This document shows positions 46,060 through 54,965 of a stretch of DNA of 64,000 nucleotides, one piece after another. The number at the start of each line of letters is the position of its first letter. The stretch's first letter is position 1. This DNA comes from JAEZAA01 sp964514485 (GTDB lineage: Bacteria; Pseudomonadota; Gammaproteobacteria; Pseudomonadales; Oleiphilaceae), in contig CAZEWG010000011.1 of assembly GCA_964514485.1 (NCBI GenBank), positions 1 to 64,000 on the forward strand, given 5' to 3'. The notes beneath the pieces are model-generated. The model saw nothing but the letters and a program-made list of their open reading frames with translations. It searched no databases and was not told where the DNA came from. A program made the translations under genes and the position numbers.

Positions 46060-46075
46060 TTAACCGACGGCGACG
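46038..46075 (-). terminator. Intrinsic terminator overlapping the SUF regulator stop
   Basis: CGTCGCCG and CGGCGACG form an 8-bp stem around the stop codon, and on the minus strand CCCCTCTTTTATT follows. The stop codon sits in the loop. Confidence 0.65.
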
Positions 46076-46533
46076 TAATCCAGCAGGTTGGGGTCGCGCT
46101 CTGCCGCATAGTTGATGACATCGGCACGACTTAGAGGGCGATTCATGTCCGCCAGGGTGATACGGGAGAACATTTCACCAATCGTCTGGTTGATCACGTT
46201 CCAGTTGTTCTGCACCGTGCAGGCCTGGGACATATCACACTGGCAGGCGTCCAGACAGCACTCGGTCAACGCCAGGCCGCCCTCCACCGCCAGAATCACC
46301 TCGCCAATACTGGTGCGATTGGCCGGTCGAGACAAAGAGTAGCCACCCTTCATGCCTCGTTCGGAGCGGATCACCCCCTGGTCCACCAGCAGTTTCATCA
46401 CTTTGCGCACGGTCGGAACCGGTAGCTGGGTCGCCTCGGCAACCTGCTCGAGCTTCACCAGTTCATCCGGCAGATTGGCAAGATGACAGGCAATCAATAA
46501 CCCGTAATCAGCCAGTTTAGCCAGTCGCAGCAT
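46060..46533 (-). CDS. Rrf2-family SUF operon regulator
   Basis: A 157-residue Rrf2 winged-helix protein of the SUF-system regulator type (Xanthomonas-like suf_reg family). It starts MLRLAKLADYGLL and has cysteines 92, 93, 97, 99 and 105 in CCLDACQCDMSQAC, close to the IscR Fe-S ligand spacing. It is divergent from sufB, so it probably senses Fe-S status and represses or activates the suf operon. It is not the classic IscR, which would sit in isc. A terminator overlaps its stop. The operator candidate is the palindrome at 46666. Confidence 0.88.
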   Translation of the reverse strand: MLRLAKLADYGLLIACHLANLPDELVKLEQVAEATQLPVPTVRKVMKLLVDQGVIRSERGMKGGYSLSRPANRTSIGEVILAVEGGLALTECCLDACQCDMSQACTVQNNWNVINQTIGEMFSRITLADMNRPLSRADVINYAAERDPNLLDYVAVG

Positions 46534-46914
46534 AACGAACCTTTACATAGAAATATGGAGCTTACGCGGATGACGCCTATCAGCTACAGGCGTCCCATAA
46601 TAGAGACAGAAAAGGATTCCATCGCCTACTGTACTCCCCTCATTGTATCCAGACTCTCGATTCATTACCAATTTGGTATTGATTTAGATATCCGACTTCA
46701 TTACTCTGTTATTTAAATTCGCAAGAGGCGCTACAATGGTCGGCTTTATTGCCGACTCTCTCACGACCGGACAGGAAGACAGAGCGTTCAGGGTTCCGCC
46801 GGTATCGGATCCTGGATCGGATGACTATTTTCCCGGCCTTCTTCTTGCGTCAGTCCGAACAGTATCTTCGCTGCGAGGCCTCGGCAGCGAACAGTCGATA
46901 CGGAGCTTTTTTGG
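46534..46914. other. Divergent control region of the suf operon
   Basis: About 380 bases with no credible gene, between the SUF regulator and sufB. It must hold both promoters. A TACCAA/TTGGTA palindrome is centred near 46672. The right 180 bases form a long sufB leader. Short open frames at 46736-46940 are not supported. Confidence 0.5.
46666..46678. promoter_or_regulatory. Candidate operator of the SUF Rrf2 regulator
   Basis: TACCAATTTGGTA is a perfect 13-bp odd palindrome in the AT-rich part of the divergent spacer, 133 bases from the regulator start. It has the right form for an Rrf2 dimer site, but the consensus for this subfamily was not checked. Confidence 0.45.
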
Positions 46915-48381
46915 ATGAAAACCCAGGCAACCCCTGTTGACCCCATTGATCCCGTTGATGAATACATCAAGGGCGAATACAAGCACGGTTTCGTGACCGA
47001 TATCGAAACCGAGATGCTTGAGCCAGGCCTGAATGAAGACGTGATCCGTTTTATTTCGGCCAAAAAGAATGAGCCGGAATTTATGCTGGAGTGGCGTCTC
47101 AAAGCCTATCGCCACTGGCTGACCATGAAAGAGCCCAAATGGGCTCACGTCCAATATCCGCCGATCGACTTTAACGACATCATTTATTGGGCGGCCCCCA
47201 AATCCAAAAGCGATGGCCCGAAAAGCCTGGATGAAGTCGACCCCGAACTGCTCCGCACCTATGAAAAGCTCGGCATTCCCCTGCACGAGCGCGCCGCGCT
47301 GGCCGGGGTTGCAGTTGACGCCGTGTTTGACAGCGTATCGGTTGCCACCACCTTTAAAGCCAAGCTGGCCGAAGCCGGGGTGATTTTCTGCCCCATTTCC
47401 GAGGCGGTGCAAAAGTATCCGGAGCTGGTGGAAAAATACCTGGGCACCGTCGTGCCGATCCGTGACAACTTCTACGCGGCCCTGAACTCCGCGGTATTCA
47501 GCGATGGCTCCTTTGTGTACATCCCCAAAGGCGTACGCTGCCCCATGGAACTGTCCACCTATTTCCGGATCAACGCGGCGAAAAGCGGCCAGTTCGAACG
47601 GACCCTGATCATCGCCGACGAAGGCTCTCACGTCAGCTATCTGGAAGGCTGTACCGCTCCGATGCGGGACGAAAACCAGCTGCACGCGGCAGTCGTCGAG
47701 CTGGTGGCCCTGGATGGCGCCGAGATCAAGTACTCGACCGTGCAGAACTGGTATCCCGGCGACCATGAAGGCAAGGGTGGGATCTACAACTTCGTGACCA
47801 AGCGCGGACTCTGTGCCGGTCGCAACTCCAAGATTTCCTGGACCCAGGTCGAGACCGGCTCCGCCATTACCTGGAAATACCCCAGTGTGGTCCTGAAAGG
47901 TGACAACAGCGTGGGTGAGTTCTACTCCGTCGCCCTGACCAACAACCTGCAGCAAGCGGACACCGGCACCAAAATGATCCACATGGGCAAGAATACCCGG
48001 AGCACCATCATCTCCAAGGGGATTTCCGCCGGCCGTAGTAACAGCAGCTATCGCGGCCTGGTGCGGATGGGGCCCACCGCCGACAACGCGCGCAACTACA
48101 CCCAGTGTGATTCGCTGTTGATTGGTGACAAGTGCGGCGCCCACACCTTCCCCTATATCGAAACCAAAAACAGTACCGCGGTGGTCGAGCACGAAGCCAC
48201 CACCTCCAAGGTCAGCGATGAACAGCTGTTCCTGTGCCGCCAGCGGGGCATTGATCCAGAACATGCGGTGTCCATGATCGTCAACGGATTCTGCAAAGAG
48301 GTGTTTAAAGAGCTGCCCATGGAGTTTGCCGTGGAAGCCACCAAACTGCTGGAAGTCAGTCTCGAAGGATCGGTCGGGTAA
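46915..48381 (+). CDS. sufB: Fe-S cluster assembly scaffold SufB
   Basis: Core subunit of the SufBC2D scaffold that builds Fe-S clusters from cysteine sulfur. The 488-residue protein has EPEFMLEWRLKAYRHW, PLHERAALAGVAVDAVFDSV, YIPKGVRCPMELSTYFRIN, SSYRGLVRMGPTADNARNYT and CDSLLIGDKCGAHTFPYIE, all standard. First gene of sufB-C-D-S-A-T-E, divergent from an Rrf2 regulator. A hairpin and 186 bases separate it from sufC, unusually long for this operon. The ATG at 46915 begins MKTQATPVDP. Confidence 0.96.
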   Translation: MKTQATPVDPIDPVDEYIKGEYKHGFVTDIETEMLEPGLNEDVIRFISAKKNEPEFMLEWRLKAYRHWLTMKEPKWAHVQYPPIDFNDIIYWAAPKSKSDGPKSLDEVDPELLRTYEKLGIPLHERAALAGVAVDAVFDSVSVATTFKAKLAEAGVIFCPISEAVQKYPELVEKYLGTVVPIRDNFYAALNSAVFSDGSFVYIPKGVRCPMELSTYFRINAAKSGQFERTLIIADEGSHVSYLEGCTAPMRDENQLHAAVVELVALDGAEIKYSTVQNWYPGDHEGKGGIYNFVTKRGLCAGRNSKISWTQVETGSAITWKYPSVVLKGDNSVGEFYSVALTNNLQQADTGTKMIHMGKNTRSTIISKGISAGRSNSSYRGLVRMGPTADNARNYTQCDSLLIGDKCGAHTFPYIETKNSTAVVEHEATTSKVSDEQLFLCRQRGIDPEHAVSMIVNGFCKEVFKELPMEFAVEATKLLEVSLEGSVG

Positions 48382-48393
48382 ACAAACGGCAAT

Positions 48394-48418
48394 CAGGTCC
48401 CGCGCTTGCCGGGACCTG
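48394..48418 (+). terminator. Hairpin in the sufB-sufC gap
   Basis: CAGGTCCCG and CGGGACCTG form a 9-bp perfect stem 13 bases after the sufB stop. No T tract follows, so it is more likely an mRNA processing or stability element, or an attenuator, than a strong terminator. Confidence 0.5.
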
Positions 48419-48567
48419 TAAGCCAGAGTATCAACCACGCCCGGTTATAAGCCGATAGATCACGGGAGGAGACCGCAGAGCCTCCCCCGCCCCTGATGCC
48501 GGGAACCAAGAATGAAGTTCTTGCGCCACACCACAGCGCGGGAGTTGAACGCCGTATGGGATCAAAG

Positions 48568-49326
48568 ATGCTAGAAATCAAAAACCTGAGAGTAAAAATC
48601 GAAGACAAGGAAATCCTGAAGGGCCTGAACCTGACCGTGCGCCCGGGCGAAGTGCATGCCATTATGGGGCCGAACGGTTCCGGCAAGAGCACCTTGTCTA
48701 ACGTACTGGCAGGCCGCGAGGAATACGAAGTCACCGGCGGCGAGATCTGGTACCAAGGCCGCAACCTGCTGGAGATGGAGCCGGAAGAGCGGGCACGGGA
48801 AGGCATCTTCCTGGCGTTCCAGTACCCGGTGGAGATTCCCGGCGTCAGCAACCTCCAGTTCCTGCGCACCGCGATGAACAACATTCGCAAGCATCACGGC
48901 CAAGGCGAAATCGATGCGGGCACCTTCCTGAAAGAAGCCCGCGAGAAGATCAAGGTGGTCAACCTCGACCAGGCTTTCCTCAAGCGCGGGGTCAACGAAG
49001 GCTTCTCCGGTGGCGAGAAAAAACGCAACGAAATCCTGCAAATGCTGATGTTGGAGCCGAAACTGGCCCTGCTGGATGAAACCGACTCCGGCCTCGACAT
49101 TGACGCCCTGCAAGTGGTGGCCAATGGGGTCAACTCTCTGCGTAGCCCCGAGCGTTCCGTGGTCATGGTGACTCACTACCAGCGTCTGCTGAACTACATC
49201 GTACCGGACTATGTCCATGTTCTGATGGACGGCCGCATCGTTAAGTCCGGCGGTCGCGAACTGGCGCTGGAACTGGAAGAGCACGGCTACAGCGGGCTGC
49301 TGTCCGAGCAGTCCACTGGCGCCTGA
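48568..49326 (+). CDS. sufC: Fe-S cluster assembly ATPase SufC
   Basis: ABC-type ATPase of the SufBC2D complex. The 252-residue protein has Walker A GPNGSGKST at 34-42, the Q-loop region FLAFQYPVEIPGVSN, the signature FSGGEKKRNE and Walker B LALLDETDSGLD with the SufC-specific THYQRLLNYI. The ATG at 48568, preceded by GGGA, gives the usual MLEIKNLRV start; an upstream ATG at 48496 adds 24 unsupported residues. sufD follows ten bases later. Confidence 0.95.
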   Translation: MLEIKNLRVKIEDKEILKGLNLTVRPGEVHAIMGPNGSGKSTLSNVLAGREEYEVTGGEIWYQGRNLLEMEPEERAREGIFLAFQYPVEIPGVSNLQFLRTAMNNIRKHHGQGEIDAGTFLKEAREKIKVVNLDQAFLKRGVNEGFSGGEKKRNEILQMLMLEPKLALLDETDSGLDIDALQVVANGVNSLRSPERSVVMVTHYQRLLNYIVPDYVHVLMDGRIVKSGGRELALELEEHGYSGLLSEQSTGA

Positions 49327-49336
49327 GGTGGCTGGC

Positions 49337-50638
49337 ATGACAGAACAGACTTTTGAAACCCGCAGTATCCAGGCCGCCCGCTCCCAGCCCCAGTTTCAGA
49401 ACTGGCTGCAACCGCTGCGCGAGCAAAGCCTGGAACAATTAGCCGCGCTGGGCTTTCCCACGCGCAAGACCGAATTCTGGCGCTACACCTCTATTTACCC
49501 GCTGACTCAGGGTGACTTCCTGCGCCCTGCAGAAGCTCCGGGTGCGAACTCCGATTGCTCCATTCCCGGGCTCGACAGCTATCGCCTGGTGTTTCATAAC
49601 GGCGTCCTGGATGAACAGCGCTCGCAACTGAAGGAGCTTCCCTTTGAAGCGATCCCCTTCAGCCAGGCCAGCGGTGAGCAGCAAGAGTTCATTCGCCAGC
49701 ACCTGGGCACCCTGGTCGGCTCCCAAGACCATCCCTTTGGCCTGCTAAATACCGCCTGGCTGCAGGAAGGCCTGCTGATTCGGATCGGCAAGGAACAGCG
49801 CCTCGACAAGCCGATTCAAGTGGTGTTCGACCACAGCGCCGAGCATAGCTTTACCGCTCAGCCGCGCCTGCTGGTGCAACTGGAGCGCCACGCGGAAGCC
49901 GTGCTTGTTGAGCATCACCTGGCCCAGCCCGGCGACACCGAGATTTTCACTAACACGGTGGCAGAAGTGTTTGTAGCGGAAGGCGCCAAACTCACCCATT
50001 ACCAGCTCAACCTGGAGCCGGAAAATGTGCTGCATGTGGGCAACGTGCAGGTGGCGCTGGCAGCCCATGCCCAGTACGAAAGCCACCAGGTCAGCCTGGG
50101 CGGCAAACTGAAGCGACGCGACCTGGGCGTGAACCTGGATCAATCCGGTGCCAACGCGCGCCTGTTTGGCGTCTATCTGGGCCGTAACAGCCAGCATGTG
50201 GACTACCGCACCGTGCTGAACCATCGCGCCGCCCACTGCACCAGCCAGGAGCTGGTGAAGGGCGTGCTGCGTGACGACGCCCGTGCCGTGTTCAACGGTC
50301 GCATCCATATTTATCCGGATGCCCAGCAAACCCTGGCGGAGATGAATAACCGGAACCTGCTGCTCTCCAAAACGGCCGAGGTGAATACCAAGCCAGAGCT
50401 GGAGATCTATGCCGATGACGTCAAGTGCGCCCATGGCGCCACGGTCGGCCAGCTGGATAAGGAGTCGCTGTTTTACCTGCAAAGCCGTGGTATCGACTCG
50501 ACAGAGGCCTATCGCATTCTCAGCGACGCATTCCTCTATGAGGTGCTCGACCAGATGCCCCATCCGGAAATCCTGGCCTTTGTGTCCCGCTGGGTCGAAG
50601 AGTTTCATGACCGCGTCGTGGTAGAGGAGACTCTCTAA
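49337..50638 (+). CDS. sufD: Fe-S cluster assembly protein SufD
   Basis: SufB paralogue that completes the scaffold and aids iron entry. The 433-residue protein shows the N-terminal helical region with FPTRKTEFWRYTSI, a right-handed beta-helix core and the C-terminal block KCAHGATVGQLDKESLFYLQ with YRILSDAFLYEV, as in E. coli SufD. The ATG at 49337 has a GAGGTGG site; a GTG three codons upstream is weaker. Its stop overlaps the sufS start by one base, so translation is coupled. Confidence 0.94.
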   Translation: MTEQTFETRSIQAARSQPQFQNWLQPLREQSLEQLAALGFPTRKTEFWRYTSIYPLTQGDFLRPAEAPGANSDCSIPGLDSYRLVFHNGVLDEQRSQLKELPFEAIPFSQASGEQQEFIRQHLGTLVGSQDHPFGLLNTAWLQEGLLIRIGKEQRLDKPIQVVFDHSAEHSFTAQPRLLVQLERHAEAVLVEHHLAQPGDTEIFTNTVAEVFVAEGAKLTHYQLNLEPENVLHVGNVQVALAAHAQYESHQVSLGGKLKRRDLGVNLDQSGANARLFGVYLGRNSQHVDYRTVLNHRAAHCTSQELVKGVLRDDARAVFNGRIHIYPDAQQTLAEMNNRNLLLSKTAEVNTKPELEIYADDVKCAHGATVGQLDKESLFYLQSRGIDSTEAYRILSDAFLYEVLDQMPHPEILAFVSRWVEEFHDRVVVEETL

Positions 50639-51882
50639 TGACTGCCGCCCAGCATCCTTTGCGCATCTTTGACCCTTACGAAGTCCGTCAGGAATTCCCC
50701 GCCCTGAACCAGGAGGTCAATGGCAAGCCCTTGGTCTACCTGGACAACGCCGCCACCAGCCAAAAGCCGGAGTCGGTACTGCAGGCGATGATGCACTACT
50801 ATCGCTTTGACAACGCCAACGTGCACCGGGCGGCGCACACCTTGAGCGACCGCGCCACCCGCAGCTTTGAGCAGGCCCGGCTGAAAGTGCGTTCCTGGCT
50901 GAATGCCGCCTCTCCCAATGAGATCATTTGGACCCGTGGCACCACCGAAGCCATCAACCTGGTGGCCCAGAGCTATGGCCGCAGCCATCTCAAGGCGGGC
51001 GATGAAATCATCATCAGCGGCATGGAGCACCACTCCAATATCGTGCCCTGGCAACTGGTGGCCCAGCAAACCGGAGCCCTGATCAAGGTGATCCCCGTGC
51101 TGGAAAACGGCACGCTGGATATGGACGCCTATCGCCAGCTGCTGTCTGAGCGCACCAAGCTGGTAGCCGTGGTTCACGCCTCCAATGCCCTGGGCACCAT
51201 CAACCCGGTCAAGGAGATTGTTCGCCTGGCCAAGCAGGCCGGTGCCGTGACGCTGCTCGACGGCGCCCAGGCCTCGGCTCACCTCCGGGTCGACGTCCAG
51301 GATCTGGACTGCGACTTCTATGCCCTGTCCGCCCACAAAATGTTTGGCCCAACCGGCATTGGCGTGCTCTATGGCCGCGAATCCCTGCTCAGCATCATGC
51401 CGCCCTGGCAGGCCGGCGGTGAAATGATCGACCGGGTCAGCTTTGATAACACCACCTTCAATGACCTGCCCTTCAAGTTCGAGGCGGGCACTCCGGCCAT
51501 CTCCCAAGCCATCGGCTTCGGCGCGGCGCTGGACTACCTCAGCCAGTTCAACTGGGAGGACCTGCAGGCCCATGAGCACAAACTGCTGGAGCGGGCCCGC
51601 GAGCTGAGTCAGGAAGTACCCGGTATACGGGTAATGGGCGACAGCCAAAATAAGGTGGCGCTGCTATCCTTTGTGGTGGACGGCATTCACCCCAGTGACT
51701 TCGGCACCCTGCTCGATCACCAGGGCATTGCGGTTCGCACCGGCCACCATTGCTGTATGCCGCTGATGGATCAGTTGGCGATTCCGGGCACCACCCGCGC
51801 CTCCTTCGCGTTTTACAATACGCTAGAGGACGTGGAAGCTCTGTTTCGAGCCATCCAGAAAATCCAGAAAATGTTTGTCTAA
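50638..51882 (+). CDS. sufS: Cysteine desulfurase SufS
   Basis: PLP enzyme that removes sulfur from L-cysteine as a persulfide for the SUF system. The 414-residue protein has VYLDNAATSQKPE, HHSNIVPW, the PLP lysine in SAHKMFGPTGIGVLYG (Lys234) and the catalytic cysteine in RTGHHCCMPLM (Cys372; a second Cys373 follows, where E. coli has Ala). The start overlaps the sufD stop (TAATG). sufE, normally its sulfur-accepting partner, lies three genes downstream. Confidence 0.96.
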   Translation: MTAAQHPLRIFDPYEVRQEFPALNQEVNGKPLVYLDNAATSQKPESVLQAMMHYYRFDNANVHRAAHTLSDRATRSFEQARLKVRSWLNAASPNEIIWTRGTTEAINLVAQSYGRSHLKAGDEIIISGMEHHSNIVPWQLVAQQTGALIKVIPVLENGTLDMDAYRQLLSERTKLVAVVHASNALGTINPVKEIVRLAKQAGAVTLLDGAQASAHLRVDVQDLDCDFYALSAHKMFGPTGIGVLYGRESLLSIMPPWQAGGEMIDRVSFDNTTFNDLPFKFEAGTPAISQAIGFGAALDYLSQFNWEDLQAHEHKLLERARELSQEVPGIRVMGDSQNKVALLSFVVDGIHPSDFGTLLDHQGIAVRTGHHCCMPLMDQLAIPGTTRASFAFYNTLEDVEALFRAIQKIQKMFV

Positions 51883-51899
51883 GCGAGATCAAACAGCCT

Positions 51900-52256
51900 A
51901 TGACCATTCAGGAGTTTGAACCCACCATCAACATTCGCATGACCGAGTCAGCCATCCAGCATGCCCGTAAGCAGCTGGCCGGCAAGTCGGGCGTCCAGGG
52001 CTTGCGCCTGGGCGTCAAAGCCAGCGGGTGCTCGGGCTATAAATATGTGCTCGACTGGGTCGAAAACCTGGGAGAGGATGACCGGGAGTTCAAGATTGCC
52101 GAAGGGGTGTCCGTATTCGTGGACAGCAAAAGCCTCCCCTTCGTGAATGGAACTGAGATCGACTTCGTCAAGGAGGGGCTCAATTCCATGTTCCGTTTCA
52201 ATAACCCCAACGTTGCCTCCGAATGCGGCTGCGGGGAAAGCTTTTCCATAGCGTAG
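51900..52256 (+). CDS. sufA: A-type Fe-S carrier SufA
   Basis: A 118-residue HesB/IscA-type carrier that receives clusters from the scaffold and passes them to apoproteins. The three conserved cysteines are in KASGCSGYKYVLDW and the C-terminal ECGCGES. IscA and ErpA share this pattern, so the Suf assignment rests on location between sufS and sufT. The longer open frame starting at 51750 lies inside sufS and is rejected; ATG at 51900 is 17 bases after the sufS stop. Confidence 0.9.
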   Translation: MTIQEFEPTINIRMTESAIQHARKQLAGKSGVQGLRLGVKASGCSGYKYVLDWVENLGEDDREFKIAEGVSVFVDSKSLPFVNGTEIDFVKEGLNSMFRFNNPNVASECGCGESFSIA

Positions 52257-52268
52257 CAGAAGAGATTT

Positions 52269-52811
52269 ATGGCACTTGAACGCGAAGTTGTACTGACGAA
52301 ACGGGATGTTGAGGCACGCCTGGTTCCGTCCGGTACGCTGATTACTATTCCGGTCGATACCTTTGTCACCATTACCCAAAGCCTGGGCGGCACCTTTACG
52401 GTCGCCGTCAATGGCAACCTGGCCCGAGTCGAAGGCAAGGATGCAGACGCCCTGGGCAAGGACACCCTCAAGTTCAACTTCGACGAAGTGGAAGAAGGCC
52501 AAGTCAACGAAAAGCATGTCTGGGAAGCCCTACGGGCCGTCTATGACCCGGAAATCCCCGTCAACATCGTCGACCTGGGACTCGTCTATGACATGCAGAT
52601 GAGCAAGCGGGACGACAAAAACCACATCTATATCCAGATGACCCTGACCGCACCGGGCTGCGGCATGGGGCCGGTGATAGCGGCCGATGTCAAAAGCAAG
52701 GTGGAGCGGGTTCCCAACGTCGACGAAGTGGAAGTCGAGCTCACCTTCGACCCGCCCTGGAATAACGACATGCTCTCCGATGAAGCCAAGCTGACCCTGG
52801 GAATTCTGTAG
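52269..52811 (+). CDS. sufT: Putative Fe-S cluster assembly factor SufT (DUF59)
   Basis: A 180-residue protein with an N-terminal segment typical of SufT (PSGTLITIPVDTFVTITQSLGGTFTV) and a C-terminal DUF59 domain carrying DPEIPVNIVDLGLVYDM and the cysteine motif TAPGCGMGP. SufT proteins assist Fe-S maturation when demand is high. It is 12 bases after sufA and three before sufE, within the operon. It shares its core with the shorter NO-linked DUF59 protein at 37434. Confidence 0.93.
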   Translation: MALEREVVLTKRDVEARLVPSGTLITIPVDTFVTITQSLGGTFTVAVNGNLARVEGKDADALGKDTLKFNFDEVEEGQVNEKHVWEALRAVYDPEIPVNIVDLGLVYDMQMSKRDDKNHIYIQMTLTAPGCGMGPVIAADVKSKVERVPNVDEVEVELTFDPPWNNDMLSDEAKLTLGIL

Positions 52812-52814
52812 TCC

Positions 52815-53173
52815 ATGACCGAACCAACCCGCGCCGACTTTTTCGCCAAGAACACTCTAGGCATTACCACCACGCTGACCGACGTCAAAGACACCATCAG
52901 TTTTCTCGATGACTGGGAAGAGCGTTACAGCTATATCATTGATCTGGGCCGACAGCTACCGGGCATGCCCGAGGCCGACAAGATTGAAGAGAACTACATC
53001 CACGGCTGCCAAAGCCAGGTGTGGATCGTGCATCAGTTAGACCCCGAAAGCGGACGCCTGTTTTTACTAGTCGATAGCGATGCGCTGATCGTGAAGGGAC
53101 TCGCCGCAATCGTCCTGGTCGCCTACAACGGCAAAACGCCCCGGGAAATTCTGGATCTGGATATTGAAGCGGT
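52815..53173 (+). CDS. sufE: Sulfur acceptor protein SufE, 3' end lost in a gap
   Basis: SufE takes persulfide sulfur from SufS and stimulates it. About 119 residues are visible, with the active-site Cys65 in NYIHGCQSQVWIV and the TPREILDLDIEA end region. SufE proteins are near 140 residues, so roughly the last 20 or more are in the 100-N gap. The truncation is caused by the assembly, not by mutation. It is three bases after sufT and is the last visible suf gene. Confidence 0.92.
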
Positions 53174-53273
53174 NNNNNNNNNNNNNNNNNNNNNNNNNNN
53201 NNNNNNNNNNNNNNNNNNNNNNNNNNNNNNNNNNNNNNNNNNNNNNNNNNNNNNNNNNNNNNNNNNNNNNNNN
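53174..53273. other. Assembly gap (100 N)
   Basis: Exactly 100 unknown bases, a conventional placeholder rather than a measured length. It interrupts sufE and lies 28 bases before the end of brnQ. The flanks share no obvious overlap. Confidence 0.98.
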
Positions 53274-53301
53274 ACTCACATCTTCCTTGTTTGCCTCTCC
53301 C

Positions 53302-54615
53302 TCAGGCCAGTCGCAAACTGCCATGGCGGAGCCGATCCACCAAAATCGCAACCACCAGGGTCACCACCGTCGGCAACAACCAACCCAGCTGCTGAGAGGC
53401 AAAGGGCAACACGTTGAACCAGGCCGGCGCATCCTCCGCAATCAGCCCCGCCGCCTTCAGGCCATCGATCAGGCCAAACGCCAGCGCCACCAGCATCACC
53501 GGTCGCATGATGTTCTGTGGCCGGGCCCAGCCATGCAGCAAGAGCCCCAGACAGACCAGCACAATGGCCAGCGGATACAGACCGACCAGCACCGGGATGG
53601 AAACCTGGATCAAGGCATCCAGCCCCAGGTTCGACACAAACAAGCTAAAGACCGAGAAGCCCACCACCCAGACGCCGTGGCTCATGGGGAAGTGACGGCT
53701 GAAGAACTCACCACAGGCACTGATCAACCCAACCGCCGTTGTCAGACAGGCCAAGATGATCACCAGGCTCAGCAGAAGGCTTCCCCCGGTACCAAATCGA
53801 TACTGCACGAAGGCACTCAAAATGCGGCCACCGTTGGCTTTACCCGTCACCAGGCTGCCGCTGGTGGCGCCCAGGCGAAACAGGGCCAGATAGACCAGCG
53901 CCAGGCCCACTGCCGCCAGGATCGCGGCCACAATGGTATAACGGGTCACCATACCTCGGGAGGTCACTTGCTGATCCTGGATCGCGGTTGCGATCACAAT
54001 CCCGAACACCAGGGCGCCCAAGGTGTCCATGGTGAGATAGCCCTGCAAAATTCCTTCAATAAACGGACTTTCCCCGTAACGGTCCTGGGGCGCGGTCACC
54101 GGCCCGGCCGGATAAAGCATAGCCGCCAACCCCAGTACAACCAGCGCCAGCAACAGAACTGGGGTCATGATCTTGCCGATATTGACGATCAGCCGGCCCG
54201 GATTCAGTGACAGCCAGATCACCAGTGCAAAAAAGAGCGAGGTATAAACCAGTTGGGGCAACCAGCCGTTACCCAAAAAAGGCGCAATACCAATCTCAAA
54301 GGAAACCACTCCGGTGCGGGGTGTGGCAAACAGTGGCCCAATGGAGAGATACACCAGCACCGCCAGAATCAGACCGGGCACACGCCCGAGCGGAGCCGTC
54401 AGCGCGTCCATGCCCCCGCCGACTCGCGCCAGAGCCACCAGGGTCAGTAATGGCAGGCCCACCGCGGTCACCAAAAAGCCGAGTGCCGTTGGCCACATGT
54501 TCGTTCCGGAAAGAAGCCCCGCCGCGGGCGGGAAGATGACGTTTCCAGCCCCCAAAAACAGGGCAAAAGTCATAAAGCCAAGGGCAATCAGATTGCCTGG
54601 AGAGAGTGTTTTCAT
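53302..54615 (-). CDS. brnQ: Branched-chain amino acid transporter BrnQ (LIV-II)
   Basis: A 437-residue sodium- or proton-coupled permease for leucine, isoleucine and valine. It starts MKTLSPGNLIALGFMTFALFLGAGN with the typical NVIFPPAAGLLSG, and about twelve membrane segments follow, including VNIGKIMTPVLLLALVVLG and TAIQDQQVTSRG. The start has a GAGG site. The 3' end is intact and ends 28 bases right of the gap. Family assignment is secure; substrate is by homology. Confidence 0.9.
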   Translation of the reverse strand: MKTLSPGNLIALGFMTFALFLGAGNVIFPPAAGLLSGTNMWPTALGFLVTAVGLPLLTLVALARVGGGMDALTAPLGRVPGLILAVLVYLSIGPLFATPRTGVVSFEIGIAPFLGNGWLPQLVYTSLFFALVIWLSLNPGRLIVNIGKIMTPVLLLALVVLGLAAMLYPAGPVTAPQDRYGESPFIEGILQGYLTMDTLGALVFGIVIATAIQDQQVTSRGMVTRYTIVAAILAAVGLALVYLALFRLGATSGSLVTGKANGGRILSAFVQYRFGTGGSLLLSLVIILACLTTAVGLISACGEFFSRHFPMSHGVWVVGFSVFSLFVSNLGLDALIQVSIPVLVGLYPLAIVLVCLGLLLHGWARPQNIMRPVMLVALAFGLIDGLKAAGLIAEDAPAWFNVLPFASQQLGWLLPTVVTLVVAILVDRLRHGSLRLA

Positions 54616-54965
54616 AAAACCTCGTCTGTGCCGTCGCGCGTCGTCTTGTCACGCAAGCCCGCACTGTCACGTTTCGACGCCAACGGCCAAAGCCATCCGG
54701 TAGGCATACATCTAGTTATGAGGAAGTTGCTCGCGGACGTCCAAGCAGAGGGTGCTCTGACGACCCTGGAAAGAGGAAACTATAGAAACAGTCTGATGCC
54801 CCGATTTAAGCTCGATGGAAATCATCTTCCAGGCAAAAAATCGAGAAAAGAAAAAGACACCTGCCTTCATCCTGAATGAGGGCACGCACTTCACAAAACT
54901 TGTCTCTCAGAGGCCCGCCCCCTTCGAGCACGGACCTCTGTGCTTGCAAACTAACCGAGCAGCAA
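54616..54965. other. Spacer between brnQ and the cold-shock gene
   Basis: About 350 bases without a credible gene; open frames at 54628-54894 have no family features. The left side should hold the brnQ promoter (minus strand); the right side receives cold-shock transcription. No clear hairpin or consensus promoter was found. Confidence 0.4.
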
